Of a stretch of 64,000 nt of DNA, positions 26,010-35,282 are shown in pieces. This DNA comes from Reichenbachiella faecimaris. Its GTDB lineage: Bacteria > Bacteroidota > Bacteroidia > Cytophagales > Cyclobacteriaceae. The notes under the pieces were generated by a model. The model ran no database searches, was not told where the DNA came from, and saw only the letters and a list, made by a program, of their open reading frames with translations. Numbering within the stretch: position 1 is the stretch's first letter; every line of letters begins with the position of its first letter. Made by a program: the position numbers and the translations under genes. The stretch lies in assembly GCF_900176375.1 (NCBI RefSeq), contig NZ_FWYF01000001.1, positions 620,001 through 684,000 on the forward strand, read 5' to 3'.

Positions 26010-26879
26010 TCAATCCTCCGTTTCTGGAAAGACAATTGTACGATTGCCAGTTACAATGATGCGATGATCCAAATGATATTTCACTGCTTTGCTCAGCACT
26101 TTCCTTTCTATATCAGAACCTATTTGCGCCAAGCTCGAAGGTGTACTGGCATGAGACACACGCTCTACATCCTGCTCTATGATTGGCCCTTCATCCAGGT
26201 CGTCAGTGGCATAGTGGGCTGTTGCCCCTATCATCTTCACCCCCCTTTCATAAGCCCTTTTGTATGGGTTAGCTCCTTGAAAAGCAGGAAGAAAGGCATG
26301 GTGGATATTAATGATTTTCTCCTGATAATGGTTGATGAAATCAGAAGAAAGAATCCGCATAAATCTGGCCATCACGATCAAATCAACATGATGCTCTACC
26401 AATAATTTTAAAATGACACCTTGTCGTTCCCTCCAATTCTCACCAGTAATGGGTAAATAATGAAATGGAATGCCAAATTGGTCAGCCACATATTTGATAG
26501 ACTCATGGTTAGCTATGATTAATGGAATGTGGCAATGCAGTTTGCCTTCACCATGCTTCTCCAGAATGTCAAACAAACAATGCGTGGTTTTCGAGGCCAA
26601 TACGACTACGTTTTCTTTGTCTTCTGTAAAGTGTACTCGCCATTTCAGACTTAGGCTATGAGCCACCTTGGCAAATCGAGATTTGAGTTCTTCCCTGCTA
26701 TAAGTCAAATCTTTGGCATCCAGACTGACACGCATAAAATACGCCTCTTGAATGTTATCAGTAAACTGCTGACAACTCAGGATATTGAATCCTTCTTCGT
26801 AAAAAAAAGTGGTGACTTTTGAAATGATCCCCTTGCTATCATGGCATTGGATCAAAAACGTGATTTTGTAATCAGACAT
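26010..26879 (-). CDS. purU: Formyltetrahydrofolate deformylase
   Basis: A 289-residue PurU, the usual length. An N-terminal ACT domain (about 5-80, ITFLIQCHDSKGIISKVTTFF) is followed by the formyltransferase-like catalytic domain (about 88-285). The catalytic triad is visible as N191 and H193 in NIHHAFLPAF and D229 in DDLDEGPI. The enzyme hydrolyses 10-formyl-THF to formate and THF, balancing one-carbon pools and supplying formate for PurT-dependent purine synthesis. The ACT domain senses Met/Gly in the E. coli enzyme. It appears to be a single-gene unit. Confidence 0.97.
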   Translation of the reverse strand: MSDYKITFLIQCHDSKGIISKVTTFFYEEGFNILSCQQFTDNIQEAYFMRVSLDAKDLTYSREELKSRFAKVAHSLSLKWRVHFTEDKENVVVLASKTTHCLFDILEKHGEGKLHCHIPLIIANHESIKYVADQFGIPFHYLPITGENWRERQGVILKLLVEHHVDLIVMARFMRILSSDFINHYQEKIINIHHAFLPAFQGANPYKRAYERGVKMIGATAHYATDDLDEGPIIEQDVERVSHASTPSSLAQIGSDIERKVLSKAVKYHLDHRIIVTGNRTIVFPETED

Positions 26880-26912
26880 AGTTTCCCAGAATTTCTAAAT
26901 GGGGAATGTTGT

Positions 26913-26930
26913 CTCTGTAAAGATACAGAG
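26913..26930. promoter_or_regulatory. Palindrome upstream of purU
   Basis: CTCTGTA and TACAGAG form a perfect seven-base inverted repeat around AAGA, about 34 bases before the purU start. It could be an operator or a leader hairpin. A TATCTTTA on the minus strand overlaps it and is close to, but not, the -7 consensus. Confidence 0.35.
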
Positions 26931-27024
26931 AATTTAAGGTTCAAGATTCCACGTTAAAGATTTAAAATGCTCATCCCCTTCCTTTTCAATAAATATTGAA
27001 CCTTAACATTGAATTTTGAATCTA

Positions 27025-27261
27025 TTACTCCGCCACTTCAGCTCTTTGTGGTCTCAAGGCATCCCTCACTGTAATCATATCCTTCTCGTCTACTACCATA
27101 TAGGCGATGCTGTGCATGTCAGAAAGGTTTTCCGTACCCACGCCCATAGTCACAACTTTCTCTCTTTCTGCAAATTCTGTTAAATGTATGGCATGATGCT
27201 CTGCAGTGCCCTTGGCGTGTTGGCCATGCATATCCCAGATGAGTTTTATTTTTCTATCCAT
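27025..27261 (-). CDS. Conserved small hypothetical protein
   Basis: A 78-residue protein. The ATG at 27261 is used; the frame extends to a TTG further upstream that adds a poor leader. The sequence (IKLIWDMHGQHAKGTAEHHAIHLTEF, then VTMGVGTENLSDMHSIAYMVVDEKDM) has a conserved look, with several His residues, and resembles small Bacteroidota proteins without assigned function. No signal peptide or membrane segment. It follows the TonB gene on the same strand by 54 bases and may be co-transcribed with it. Confidence 0.6.
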   Translation of the reverse strand: MDRKIKLIWDMHGQHAKGTAEHHAIHLTEFAEREKVVTMGVGTENLSDMHSIAYMVVDEKDMITVRDALRPQRAEVAE

Positions 27262-27315
27262 AGAATACAAAAGTACTTCTCTTTTAAAAAAGGAAATACT
27301 TTTTAAGTCACCCAA

Positions 27316-28137
27316 TTATCGATTATATAGCTTAAATGTAATGGGCAATACCATTCTGACACTCACGGGTTTACCCCTTTGTTTACCAGGATTCCAGTCT
27401 GGCGCTTGTTCCACTATTCTTACGGCTTCTTCATCACACCCTCTTCCAATACCCTTGATGGTCACAACATCACTGATCTTACCTTCACTGTTCACCACAA
27501 ATTGGACATATACTCTTCCCTCTACATGATTCCTTCTAGCTTCCTCTGGATATTTTATATGATCTGCCACATATTGATAGAAAGATTTCACCCCGCCAAT
27601 AGGCTCAGGTTTCTCCTCAACAACTATAAATATTTCTTCAGCAACTTCTTCCTCAATTTCCATAGTGAACTCTACTTCTTCTACCACCATATCTTCCGTA
27701 GCTTCAACATCCATATTGACTTCGATCTCCTCCAGTATTTCTTCATCTGGCACTTCAATGATATTTGGTTGCTGGATTTGTTGTGAAGGAGGAGGCGGGG
27801 GTGGTTGATTGGTCAGAGGTATATCTTGTATCTCTTCCCATTCCGCATCTCCTAGTACTAACTCAGCCACCATTGCATCGTCTTGAAATTTCCATTCAAA
27901 CGCTACAATAACAACAGCCAATGCTATGCTCAGTCCAATAAAAAAGTACATGGTACTCCTGCTACTTTGCAGATTGCGCCTATTCCTCTTCCATGCGATC
28001 AAATCATCATAATCTTGTCTATCCAAAATAAGCGGTTGCCCAAGCAGCTGAGTTTCTGTTTTGACTTTGCTTATTTTCTCTCGATAAGGATTGGCCTTTA
28101 AGCTCAATCGTCCAGGTTTTTTGATTGTTGCTTCCAT
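27316..28137 (-). CDS. Energy transducer TonB
   Basis: A 273-residue TonB-family protein. A cytoplasmic N-terminus (1-62) precedes one transmembrane helix (63-81). The periplasmic linker starts with a Pro run (about 111-116), continues with a long Glu/Val-rich stretch, and leads to the TonB C-terminal domain (about 185-273; YPEEARRNHVEGRVYVQFVV, EQAPDWNPGKQRGKPVSVRM). With ExbB/ExbD it transmits proton-motive energy to outer-membrane receptors. The longer cytoplasmic N-terminus than in E. coli TonB is typical of Bacteroidota versions. No exbBD lies in this window. Confidence 0.93.
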   Translation of the reverse strand: MEATIKKPGRLSLKANPYREKISKVKTETQLLGQPLILDRQDYDDLIAWKRNRRNLQSSRSTMYFFIGLSIALAVVIVAFEWKFQDDAMVAELVLGDAEWEEIQDIPLTNQPPPPPPSQQIQQPNIIEVPDEEILEEIEVNMDVEATEDMVVEEVEFTMEIEEEVAEEIFIVVEEKPEPIGGVKSFYQYVADHIKYPEEARRNHVEGRVYVQFVVNSEGKISDVVTIKGIGRGCDEEAVRIVEQAPDWNPGKQRGKPVSVRMVLPITFKLYNR

Positions 28138-28244
28138 GACATTTTGTTTTTAGCAGTTTTAATGGCTATTACAAGTAAGTCATTACTCACATTTTATAAA
28201 ATGATGCTAGTATTAGAAAGGAAATGATACTTATCAGTTTTTAA

Positions 28245-28838
28245 TCAATACATAATGGCTTGAATTGGCACTTCAATTTCATCTAAGCCAAGCATCGCGT
28301 TAATAAGTGAAACCCGTCTGTATTTGTGAAGTTCTTTTGTTTTAATGATAGCTTTATGAAGCAGTCCCTGATCCAATAAAGATTGCCTTTGTACACCTTC
28401 AAGCAATGGCTTTTCGGGCGTCCACCACTCTTCCCCATCAAAAAAGGCTAGGTTGGCATAGTAACTATCTGTCACTAAGCCATCTTTGACAATTATTATA
28501 TCATCGCGCCCGTCTCGATACTTATATAATTGATCCAAAGCTTTGCGATCTTCATACTTAAACCTATAATCTATAGACCCACCATCTATGATTTGAAGGG
28601 ATTCAATCTTCGGCGTTTTATAAGGCTCAAATTCAAAATCTGAATGGTTCTGATCATATACCACCCTGCACTTGTATTTTCCGTTGGTAGGAATTTGCTT
28701 AATGATTTTAGTCAATTTAAAAGGTTTGGCCAATAAGCCAAAGTTGGTAAAAAAGGTTCGATTGACTCTGGCTTGATGCAAGTCTAACAATTGCAATTCG
28801 CCATCCACACAACAAATGCTTTCAATGAACAGGCACAT
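28245..28838 (-). CDS. pabC: Aminodeoxychorismate lyase-like aminotransferase class IV
   Basis: A 197-residue PLP-fold class IV protein, short compared with typical PabC (about 270). The PLP-binding region is recognisable from YKYRDGRDDIIIVKDGLVTDSYYANLAFFDGEEW and the later TPEKPLLEGVQRQSLL. It would convert aminodeoxychorismate to p-aminobenzoate and pyruvate in folate synthesis. Its start overlaps the end of pabB by 17 bases, so the two are translationally coupled, which strongly supports the function. The N-terminal strands before the catalytic core are reduced, as is usual for the Bacteroidota form. Confidence 0.83.
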   Translation of the reverse strand: MCLFIESICCVDGELQLLDLHQARVNRTFFTNFGLLAKPFKLTKIIKQIPTNGKYKCRVVYDQNHSDFEFEPYKTPKIESLQIIDGGSIDYRFKYEDRKALDQLYKYRDGRDDIIIVKDGLVTDSYYANLAFFDGEEWWTPEKPLLEGVQRQSLLDQGLLHKAIIKTKELHKYRRVSLINAMLGLDEIEVPIQAIMY

Positions 28839-29793
28839 AAACTTTATCTATCATTTCTTGATATTCAGCTTCGGCATCACTAAGAAAATGTATACCTCCA
28901 CCACTTTTATATATAAGATGCTCTCTTTGCTTTTCAATGTATCGTATCATTACCCCACTGTCAAAATTTTCTCCATCAAAATACCCAACAATGCCAGTAT
29001 AATACCCCCTTTCATACCCTTCAACCTTTCCAATGATCCCCAAAGTCTTCTCCTTGGGTGCGCCACAAATAGAACCTGCCGGCAACAATGAATAGATAAT
29101 ATCACCCAAATGAGCTAAGAAACCATCACTCAGCTGACCCGTGATTTTTGAACTGACTTGCAGCAAATGCTTTTCACTGGTTCTAATTTCGTCTATATAT
29201 CTAAACTCCTCAACGTTCACATGCTTTGCATACTGACTCATATCATTACGAATCAGATCCACAATAGTCGCGTGCTCGGCCATTTCCTTTTCACTTGACA
29301 AAATAGTTTCAGCGGCTTTGGGCAAATCAGCATCAATGGTTCCTTTCATGGGAAAAGAAGAAATTTTTCCTTCCTGAATTTTAACGAAGATCTCGGGTGA
29401 AAAAACCACGAAATCATCCTTGAACCAAAGCTTATATTTGGCATTGCTTGCAGTAAATATTTCTTTAAGATCAGCAGAAGTAGAAATGGGTGTAGGCTGG
29501 GTTAGGTTCAGCAAGTACGTATTGCCCTTGGCTATTTCTGAATGTACCTGATCATATTTCTTTTTAAAGTCATCAAAAGAAATGGGTGACCTCTTTAGTT
29601 TAATACTAGTCCTTGGATTGGTAGATTCTTCTAAATTTTTAACTCCATTAATGTCAAATAATATCTCAGCTGGATCGATCTGATTTATTGGCAACACATG
29701 ATTATGTTCACAAGTAAAATCAGCTATTAGCAAGAAAGGAGTACCCGATGTGGCCAACGAGTTGATTTGCTGAATGGCTGCTGCTTTATTCAC
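28822..29793 (-). CDS. pabB: Aminodeoxychorismate synthase component I
   Basis: A 323-residue chorismate-binding enzyme consisting essentially of the catalytic domain without the long N-terminal region of TrpE. The family signature is seen in SICGAPKEKTLGIIGKVEGYERGYYTGIVGYFDG, plus HATIVDLIRNDMSQYA and the final VMIRYIEK and SGGGIHFLSDAEAEYQE. It aminates chorismate to 4-amino-4-deoxychorismate using ammonia from a PabA subunit, which is not in this window. It overlaps pabC downstream and the small membrane-protein gene upstream. Confidence 0.94.
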   Translation of the reverse strand: MNKAAAIQQINSLATSGTPFLLIADFTCEHNHVLPINQIDPAEILFDINGVKNLEESTNPRTSIKLKRSPISFDDFKKKYDQVHSEIAKGNTYLLNLTQPTPISTSADLKEIFTASNAKYKLWFKDDFVVFSPEIFVKIQEGKISSFPMKGTIDADLPKAAETILSSEKEMAEHATIVDLIRNDMSQYAKHVNVEEFRYIDEIRTSEKHLLQVSSKITGQLSDGFLAHLGDIIYSLLPAGSICGAPKEKTLGIIGKVEGYERGYYTGIVGYFDGENFDSGVMIRYIEKQREHLIYKSGGGIHFLSDAEAEYQEMIDKVYVPVH

Positions 29794-30100
29794 TCTTGAT
29801 CTTGTGCTTTTGACGGGTCATTCGGTACCACATCTTTTTTTCAAAATCCCAAAAGAACGCAAATTGCCCGAAAACAAAGCCATAGATCAATAGGATTATA
29901 TTATAAATCGGAAGGATAAAAATGTAGTAAACAATTGTAAGCAGCGCGTCATTGCCCTCACTGCCTCCAATCCAGTTTACTATGGGTGTTTTAAGAAACA
30001 TTACTGTAAAACCCGTACATGCAAAGGCGATAAGCACCCAAACAACCTGCGCCAAGCTTTTCAGCTTCCACCTTGATTTCAGAGATTGCAGGAAACTCAT
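29786..30100 (-). CDS. Small membrane protein (DUF6787-like)
   Basis: A 104-residue protein with two hydrophobic segments (about 18-40 and 57-82) and charged ends; the C-terminus is Lys/Arg-rich (KKMWYRMTRQKHK). The short N-terminal amphipathic stretch SFLQSLKSRWKLKSLAQ and the FAFFWDFEKKM segment resemble a small Bacteroidota family placed as DUF6787 (recalled, not searched). The ATG at 30100 follows the pseudouridine-synthase stop by two bases and its end overlaps pabB, so it belongs to the same operon. The function is unknown. Confidence 0.65.
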   Translation of the reverse strand: MSFLQSLKSRWKLKSLAQVVWVLIAFACTGFTVMFLKTPIVNWIGGSEGNDALLTIVYYIFILPIYNIILLIYGFVFGQFAFFWDFEKKMWYRMTRQKHKIKSE

Positions 30101-30102
30101 AA

Positions 30103-30840
30103 TCAATAGAGCTTGTCTTTGTACTTATCCTTTTTGGCCATTTCTTTGGCTGATTTATCCAGGACTAAAAACTGCTCCCAGAAATCATTGACTGGGACGC
30201 CCGCCAATATTTTAACTGGCTCCTTTTTTACTGGGTGAATGAAATCCAACGCTCGGGCATGTAAGTTGATACTTGCATCTGGATTTGCTTTTGGGAATCC
30301 ATATTTCAGATCACCTCTAATCGGGCAACCCATAGACGCCAATTGCACTCTGATTTGATGTGGCCGTCCAGTCAAGGGCCTTACTTCAAGCAAGAAGTGA
30401 TCGTTGAGTTTACCTAATACTTTGTAGTTCAATTCCGCTCTTTGGGCACCATCCGTAGGCTGATCGTAAGCTGTAGTTTTATTGATTTTCTCGTCCTTTT
30501 TCAGATAATGCACTAATTTATCCTCCTTCTTGGGTGGCTTGTTTTTCACAACCGCCCAATAGGTTTTGTTGATTTTTCTATCTTTAAAAAGCTTGTTCAT
30601 CCGCTCAAGCGCCTTGGACGTCCGTGCAAAAACTATAGCTCCACTCACTGGACGATCTAGACGATGTACAGTGCCTAAAAACACCTCTCCAGGTTTGTTA
30701 TACTTGGTTTTGATATATTCCTTACAATATTCAAGCAGTGGTTTATCCCTTGTTTTGTCGCCTTGTACGAGAACACCTGAAGCTTTGTCTACAATAAGCA
30801 GATGATTGTCTTCATATATAGATATAAATGGCTTCCCCAT
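30103..30840 (-). CDS. RluA-family pseudouridine synthase
   Basis: A 245-residue RNA pseudouridine synthase without an S4 domain. The catalytic motif HRLDRPVSG (59-67) carries the nucleophile Asp62, and the family's second motif, RPLTGRPHQIRVQLASMGCPI, is present in the C-terminal half. The enzyme isomerises uridine in rRNA or tRNA. The lack of an S4 domain and the short length are like RluA/TruC-type members; which RNA is modified cannot be determined. Its ATG overlaps the stop of the upstream DUF5686 gene by one base. Confidence 0.93.
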   Translation of the reverse strand: MGKPFISIYEDNHLLIVDKASGVLVQGDKTRDKPLLEYCKEYIKTKYNKPGEVFLGTVHRLDRPVSGAIVFARTSKALERMNKLFKDRKINKTYWAVVKNKPPKKEDKLVHYLKKDEKINKTTAYDQPTDGAQRAELNYKVLGKLNDHFLLEVRPLTGRPHQIRVQLASMGCPIRGDLKYGFPKANPDASINLHARALDFIHPVKKEPVKILAGVPVNDFWEQFLVLDKSAKEMAKKDKYKDKLY

Positions 30841-33314
30841 TACAAATTGATTTTCATGTTTAATTTAAAGAATAGATTGTCGCTTGTAGCTTCATAGGCA
30901 TACGCCCCATGTCGATAGATGGCATCAAATCCCCAGCCCATGTATCCAACATCAACAAAGTTTAATCTAATCAATTTTTTGATGCCAAGACCAGATTCAA
31001 AGTAGACATCTTCCATCGTCTTGAATGGTACTTCCTGATGTCTTTCAGGATTAGACAAGGTGCCATATCCGGCATTATGATATAGGATTAGTTCAGGCTT
31101 CATCACTCTATTCGAAATCAAGAAATTGCCAAAATTGTGATTAAAAAACAGCCCCACCTGTTTGTCTGACAAGAACTCATAAATTTCCATGGTTTGGAAA
31201 TATTCTGGCACACTCAATTTGGAAGTGGAGTTTCCAAGTCCTGTAATCATGTGGCCATAGGGCACATCACCAGACACATAAGCTGCTCGAATCAATATAT
31301 TTGATTTCCCTAAAAAGTATTTCTTCTTGTACTCCAAACTGGCATCGAATCTATTGTAATCAAAGTCACCACCTAACCAACTGGAATTGGCATGACTGTA
31401 TTTAAAATTCATCACAGGGAAGTCATAGTCATACAATACTTTTTTTCCATAAAGATCCAAATACTGCTCATTTCTTACATATCTGAAAGAAAGGGACACT
31501 TCGTTGATATCAAAAAAGTTATTTGAATAGTCTGTATTGTCGTACATATAGTCATAGGTGGACTGCTGCTGCGATTTTGACAGGCTGGTTTGAGCGTATA
31601 GAAAAGGTGCCACTCTCCTATTCAGACTCAGTTTATACGTTTCTTGTCTATCGAAAAGATTACCTTGAAATGACCTAATTAAATCTTCTATACTAGATAT
31701 TTTACCCTCAAAAAACTGCTGCGTACCCACTTCTCTCAAGTCCTTTTGATAGGTAAAGAGTACCCACGTTTCAGTACGTCTATCAAAGACATATTTTAAG
31801 TTAGTGCCGTATTTCCATTCTTCATCTCCAAAACCATATCCTGCATATCCACCCATGATCAATCGCTCTGAGAAACGATTATTAGTCTCCAATCCAGCCC
31901 CCAATCTGAACTTTTCATAACTATTGATCCCAAAGAAATCATCTACACGAATATCGACCTTACCCATATTCAGCCTTAAAGTGAGCATAGATTCAGCCAC
32001 ACCTTCTACCACACGCAAACTCTTATACAAAGAATCCGCCGCAACAAAAGTGTTCATTTCCATGGAGTCCAGTGGCACTGCTCGATTGGCATCCAAAATT
32101 TCTTTTTGCTCCTTGGCATTTACCTTGTTCAGGGTGATCCCAACATCACTAAAGTCCTTTTGCGTAAAACTGGTCTTCAAATTAACATCTGATAAATACC
32201 TTCTATTTTCTAGTATCAAATTCCGACCATAAAATTTGAGTTCTTTGAAAATGATGTCTGTATTGAGCTGTACAGGAAACCAGTTGCCTAGAATCTTATC
32301 ATAGCGCTGTTGGATACTTACATCTATTTTAGAATTGGCCACTGAGGATTTGGCCGTAACATTGGTCAGTGCGTAGTCTTTGGCATGCACCCACAAGAGT
32401 CCTTCGAGTCCATCAAATTTCTTACCCTTTTTAGGCGCATAACTCACCACAAAAACGGTATCCGTTTCAAAAAACGTCGTGTCCTCTATATAAAATTCAT
32501 ACTGGGATAAACCCGCTGGATTAATCGGATTGATATAGTCTTTGTCGAAAATATCCAGAATGTCATTATAGAATCCAAAGGGTTGATACAAACCACTGAA
32601 GGCGGCAAATAATCCTCCTCGCAAACCAGATATTTGAGTTGCCAAAATGGTTTCATTCTTCAAACCAGGCTCTATGAACTTAGTCTCAGAATAAGACTCT
32701 GCTACATATAAGTGTCTGGTATTGAATGAACTATCTACTTTGAAAAACTTAGTATTGGCCTTAGATGTACTGGTATCCTGAGCATTAGCCAGGCTTTCTT
32801 CTTTGATTTTTCTCGCAAGAGAATCAGCAGTCTTGGCATCAGCATCCAAGTGATACACATCCTTGGTATAAGATTTATAGCTGTACTGAGAGAATCTTTT
32901 AGGATCATGCTTCTTTCTGTTTTCTATTACATTTCTCATTAGAATATTGGCTGGATTTTCTCCAGCCTCAAAGACCAACTCCTCAAGCTCAGTCACTTCC
33001 TTTTCCATATAAATGATTGGGGAAGCCTTAATCTGACTAACTGTAAGTACAGAACGTATATATCCCACATGTTGAAAAGTGATGTTGCCATCATACCCTG
33101 AAGGTATCACCAGATTAAACCTTCCATCTATATCAGAAATGGTACCTGTGCTAGTACCACTAATCGCAACAGTCACGAAGGTAAGTGGCTCTTTATCATC
33201 TTCTGAATAAATTCGCCCAGATACGCTTTGAGCCAAAGCATTAACACTTCCTACCAAAGTAAGAAGTGCTATAATTAAGTATGAAAATGAGGTTTTGGTA
33301 AAATTGGTATTCAT
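30840..33314 (-). CDS. DUF5686 / carboxypeptidase-regulatory outer-membrane protein
   Basis: An 824-residue exported protein. The ATG at 33314 starts a signal peptide (SYLIIALLTLVGSVNALAQ). Residues about 30-110 form a CarboxypepD_reg-like beta-sandwich (SGRIYSEDDKEPLTFVTVAISGTSTGTISDIDGRF), then the DUF5686 region and a long outer-membrane beta-barrel with many alternating aromatic strands up to the C-terminus (NLFFKLNMKINL). The layout is like TonB-dependent receptors but lacks a plug domain. The family is widespread in Bacteroidota and its substrate is unknown. It heads an operon with the pseudouridine synthase, the small membrane protein and pabB/pabC. Confidence 0.9.
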   Translation of the reverse strand: MNTNFTKTSFSYLIIALLTLVGSVNALAQSVSGRIYSEDDKEPLTFVTVAISGTSTGTISDIDGRFNLVIPSGYDGNITFQHVGYIRSVLTVSQIKASPIIYMEKEVTELEELVFEAGENPANILMRNVIENRKKHDPKRFSQYSYKSYTKDVYHLDADAKTADSLARKIKEESLANAQDTSTSKANTKFFKVDSSFNTRHLYVAESYSETKFIEPGLKNETILATQISGLRGGLFAAFSGLYQPFGFYNDILDIFDKDYINPINPAGLSQYEFYIEDTTFFETDTVFVVSYAPKKGKKFDGLEGLLWVHAKDYALTNVTAKSSVANSKIDVSIQQRYDKILGNWFPVQLNTDIIFKELKFYGRNLILENRRYLSDVNLKTSFTQKDFSDVGITLNKVNAKEQKEILDANRAVPLDSMEMNTFVAADSLYKSLRVVEGVAESMLTLRLNMGKVDIRVDDFFGINSYEKFRLGAGLETNNRFSERLIMGGYAGYGFGDEEWKYGTNLKYVFDRRTETWVLFTYQKDLREVGTQQFFEGKISSIEDLIRSFQGNLFDRQETYKLSLNRRVAPFLYAQTSLSKSQQQSTYDYMYDNTDYSNNFFDINEVSLSFRYVRNEQYLDLYGKKVLYDYDFPVMNFKYSHANSSWLGGDFDYNRFDASLEYKKKYFLGKSNILIRAAYVSGDVPYGHMITGLGNSTSKLSVPEYFQTMEIYEFLSDKQVGLFFNHNFGNFLISNRVMKPELILYHNAGYGTLSNPERHQEVPFKTMEDVYFESGLGIKKLIRLNFVDVGYMGWGFDAIYRHGAYAYEATSDNLFFKLNMKINL

Positions 33315-33520
33315 GAAAAATGGCAAAGTTTGATTGACCTTGATTGAAAAATTACATACATGACAAAGACACTCCTGTCTTTTACTTCACGTACGCCAAT
33401 GACAATCAAATACTCAAAACGTAACTATTTAATATTGTTTTAACCTTAACTCCGCTGCGTTAATAAAAGATGCAAGTTTTGCAATAAAAGATGCGTTCCG
33501 TTATTAAGCTGTGAAATTAC

Positions 33521-35104
33521 CTAAAACTCACTTGTAAAGTGAAATTCTATTTCCGGAAAGTTGTCTTGTACCATTTGCAACCATGCCTTGGACTCTGCCA
33601 TAAAAACCAATTTACCGTCCTTATCCTTAGCAATATGTCGGTATTTGGAATCTATAAACTCATCCAGTTTCTTTTTGTCCGTGCTACTAAACCAGCAGGC
33701 TTTGAATAAATTCATTGGCATAAACCTACACGTTGCCCCATATTCATGCAAAAGCCTATGCTGAATCACCTCGAACTGAAGTGCTCCTACAGTACCCACA
33801 ACTTTGCGTGCGCCCATTTCATAGGTAAATAATTGAGCTACGCCTTCATCCATCAATTGTGTCAGACCCTTCTCCAACTGTTTAGTTTTCATGGCATCCA
33901 TATTCACCACTTCCCTAAAAATCTCCGGCGAAAAGCTAGGGATACCTTTGTACATACCCTTTTCTCCTTCACTCAGCGTGTCGCCAATCTTCAGATTACC
34001 CGTATCATAAAGGCCAACAATATCTCCTGGATATGCTTCGTCTATCACCTCCTTGCTTTGAGCCATAAAAGCTGTGGCATTGGAATATCTGAATTTCTTA
34101 TCTAACCTAGAATGGTAATAAGTACTCCCTCTAGAAAACTGACCTGCACATACACGAACAAAGGCAATTCTGTTTCTATGTTTGGGATCCATATTCGCAT
34201 GGATTTTGAAGACAAAACCTGAGAACTTAGACTCCTCAGGCAATATTTGTCTCTCTTCTGTATATCGAGGTGCCGGACCAGGTGCAATATCAATAAAGCA
34301 GTCTAACAGTTCCTGCACACCAAAATTATTCACTGCACTACCAAAGAATACAGGTGCAACCTCCCCACTTCTATACGTTTCAATGTCAAACTCAGGATAG
34401 CCTCCGTCCACCAACTCCACATCTTCCCTAAGTGTTTCAGCATATCGTTCACCAATTAATTCGTCCAACACAGGATCGTTGATATCCTCAATGCTGATAT
34501 CATTTTCTTTATCCAACTGCTGCTTACTAGCTTTAAATAGCTTCAGTTTCTTTTCGTACAGACTATATACGCCCTTGAAGGTTTTTCCCATACTGATCGG
34601 CCAGCTCAAAGGACGAACTTTTATGTCCAATTTAGCTTCTATCTCATCCAGCAGATCATAAGGATCTTGCCCTTCTCTATCCAGTTTATTGATAAAGACC
34701 ATCACTGGTGTTTTTCTCATTCTACAAACTTCCATCAGTTTTTCGGTCTGAATCTCCACGCCTTTCACACAGTCGACCACAAGCACTACACTATCCACAG
34801 CAGTTAGTGTACGATAAGTGTCTTCGGCAAAATCTTGGTGACCAGGTGTATCCAATAGATTGATTCTCCTATCCTTATAATCGAACCCCATGACGGAAGT
34901 AGCCACAGAAATACCCCTTTGCTTTTCAATCTCCATAAAATCCGAAGTAGCATGACGATCAATTTTGTTCGACTTGACGGCACCTGCCGTCTTGATTGCA
35001 CCACCAAAAAGCAGGAGTTTTTCCGTTAGGGTTGTCTTTCCCGCATCTGGGTGACTGATGATACCAAAGGTTTTTCGTTTGCTTATTTCTGCTGTCAGAC
35101 TCAT
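33521..35104 (-). CDS. prfC: Peptide chain release factor 3
   Basis: A 527-residue RF3, the standard length. The GTPase motifs are SHPDAGKTT (17-25), DTPGHQDF (85-92) and NKLD (139-142). The EF-Tu-like domain II and the C-terminal RF3-specific domain ([18 protein letters not shown]) follow. RF3 uses GTP to release RF1/RF2 from the ribosome after termination. The start is the ATG preceding [14 protein letters not shown]. The leader of about 100 bases between the -7 box and the start contains an inverted-repeat element. Confidence 0.97.
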   Translation of the reverse strand: MSLTAEISKRKTFGIISHPDAGKTTLTEKLLLFGGAIKTAGAVKSNKIDRHATSDFMEIEKQRGISVATSVMGFDYKDRRINLLDTPGHQDFAEDTYRTLTAVDSVVLVVDCVKGVEIQTEKLMEVCRMRKTPVMVFINKLDREGQDPYDLLDEIEAKLDIKVRPLSWPISMGKTFKGVYSLYEKKLKLFKASKQQLDKENDISIEDINDPVLDELIGERYAETLREDVELVDGGYPEFDIETYRSGEVAPVFFGSAVNNFGVQELLDCFIDIAPGPAPRYTEERQILPEESKFSGFVFKIHANMDPKHRNRIAFVRVCAGQFSRGSTYYHSRLDKKFRYSNATAFMAQSKEVIDEAYPGDIVGLYDTGNLKIGDTLSEGEKGMYKGIPSFSPEIFREVVNMDAMKTKQLEKGLTQLMDEGVAQLFTYEMGARKVVGTVGALQFEVIQHRLLHEYGATCRFMPMNLFKACWFSSTDKKKLDEFIDSKYRHIAKDKDGKLVFMAESKAWLQMVQDNFPEIEFHFTSEF

Positions 35105-35112
35105 ATTTTTTT

Positions 35113-35188
35113 GTCATTTCGAATGCAACTTAGTGGAATGAGAAATCTTATCGAACTATAATGAGATTTCTCCTATCGTCGAAATGAC
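35113..35188. repeat. Inverted-repeat element in the prfC leader
   Basis: Outer arms GTCATTTCGA (35113-35122) and TCGAAATGAC (35179-35188) are perfect complements, and inner arms GAGAAATCT (35140-35148) and AGATTTCTC (35164-35172) form a second stem. The resulting long hairpin lies between the prfC promoter and its start codon. A related GTCAT...GAAATGAC sequence occurs at 47653-47761, so this looks like a dispersed palindromic repeat (MITE/REP-like). Confidence 0.65.
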
Positions 35189-35213
35189 AATAGAAGGGTT
35201 ACATTTCGGGGCG

Positions 35214-35221
35214 CAAAGATA
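35214..35221 (-). promoter_or_regulatory. -7 box (TATCTTTG) of prfC
   Basis: On the minus strand it reads TATCTTTGCG, matching TAnnTTTG and the GC-rich bases that follow this box at several other genes here. It is about 110 bases upstream of the prfC start; no clear -33 TTG was found. Confidence 0.5.
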
Positions 35222-35282
35222 GCAGAGATAAGATTTATCCGAATAAAAGTATCATACTATTAATTAGAAGAATCAAACAAGA

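Noticed and set aside
26936-27004. Nine-base inverted repeat (AAGGTTCAA/TTGAACCTT) between purU and the small hypothetical gene
   Set aside because: The arms are 51 bases apart in low-complexity AT-rich sequence; no T tract or known motif, so it is too weak to call.
28245-29793. Functional link between pabB/pabC and the AbgT transporter at 42181
   Set aside because: They are about 12 kb apart in separate transcription units, and AbgT-family substrates vary; the shared p-aminobenzoate theme is not enough.
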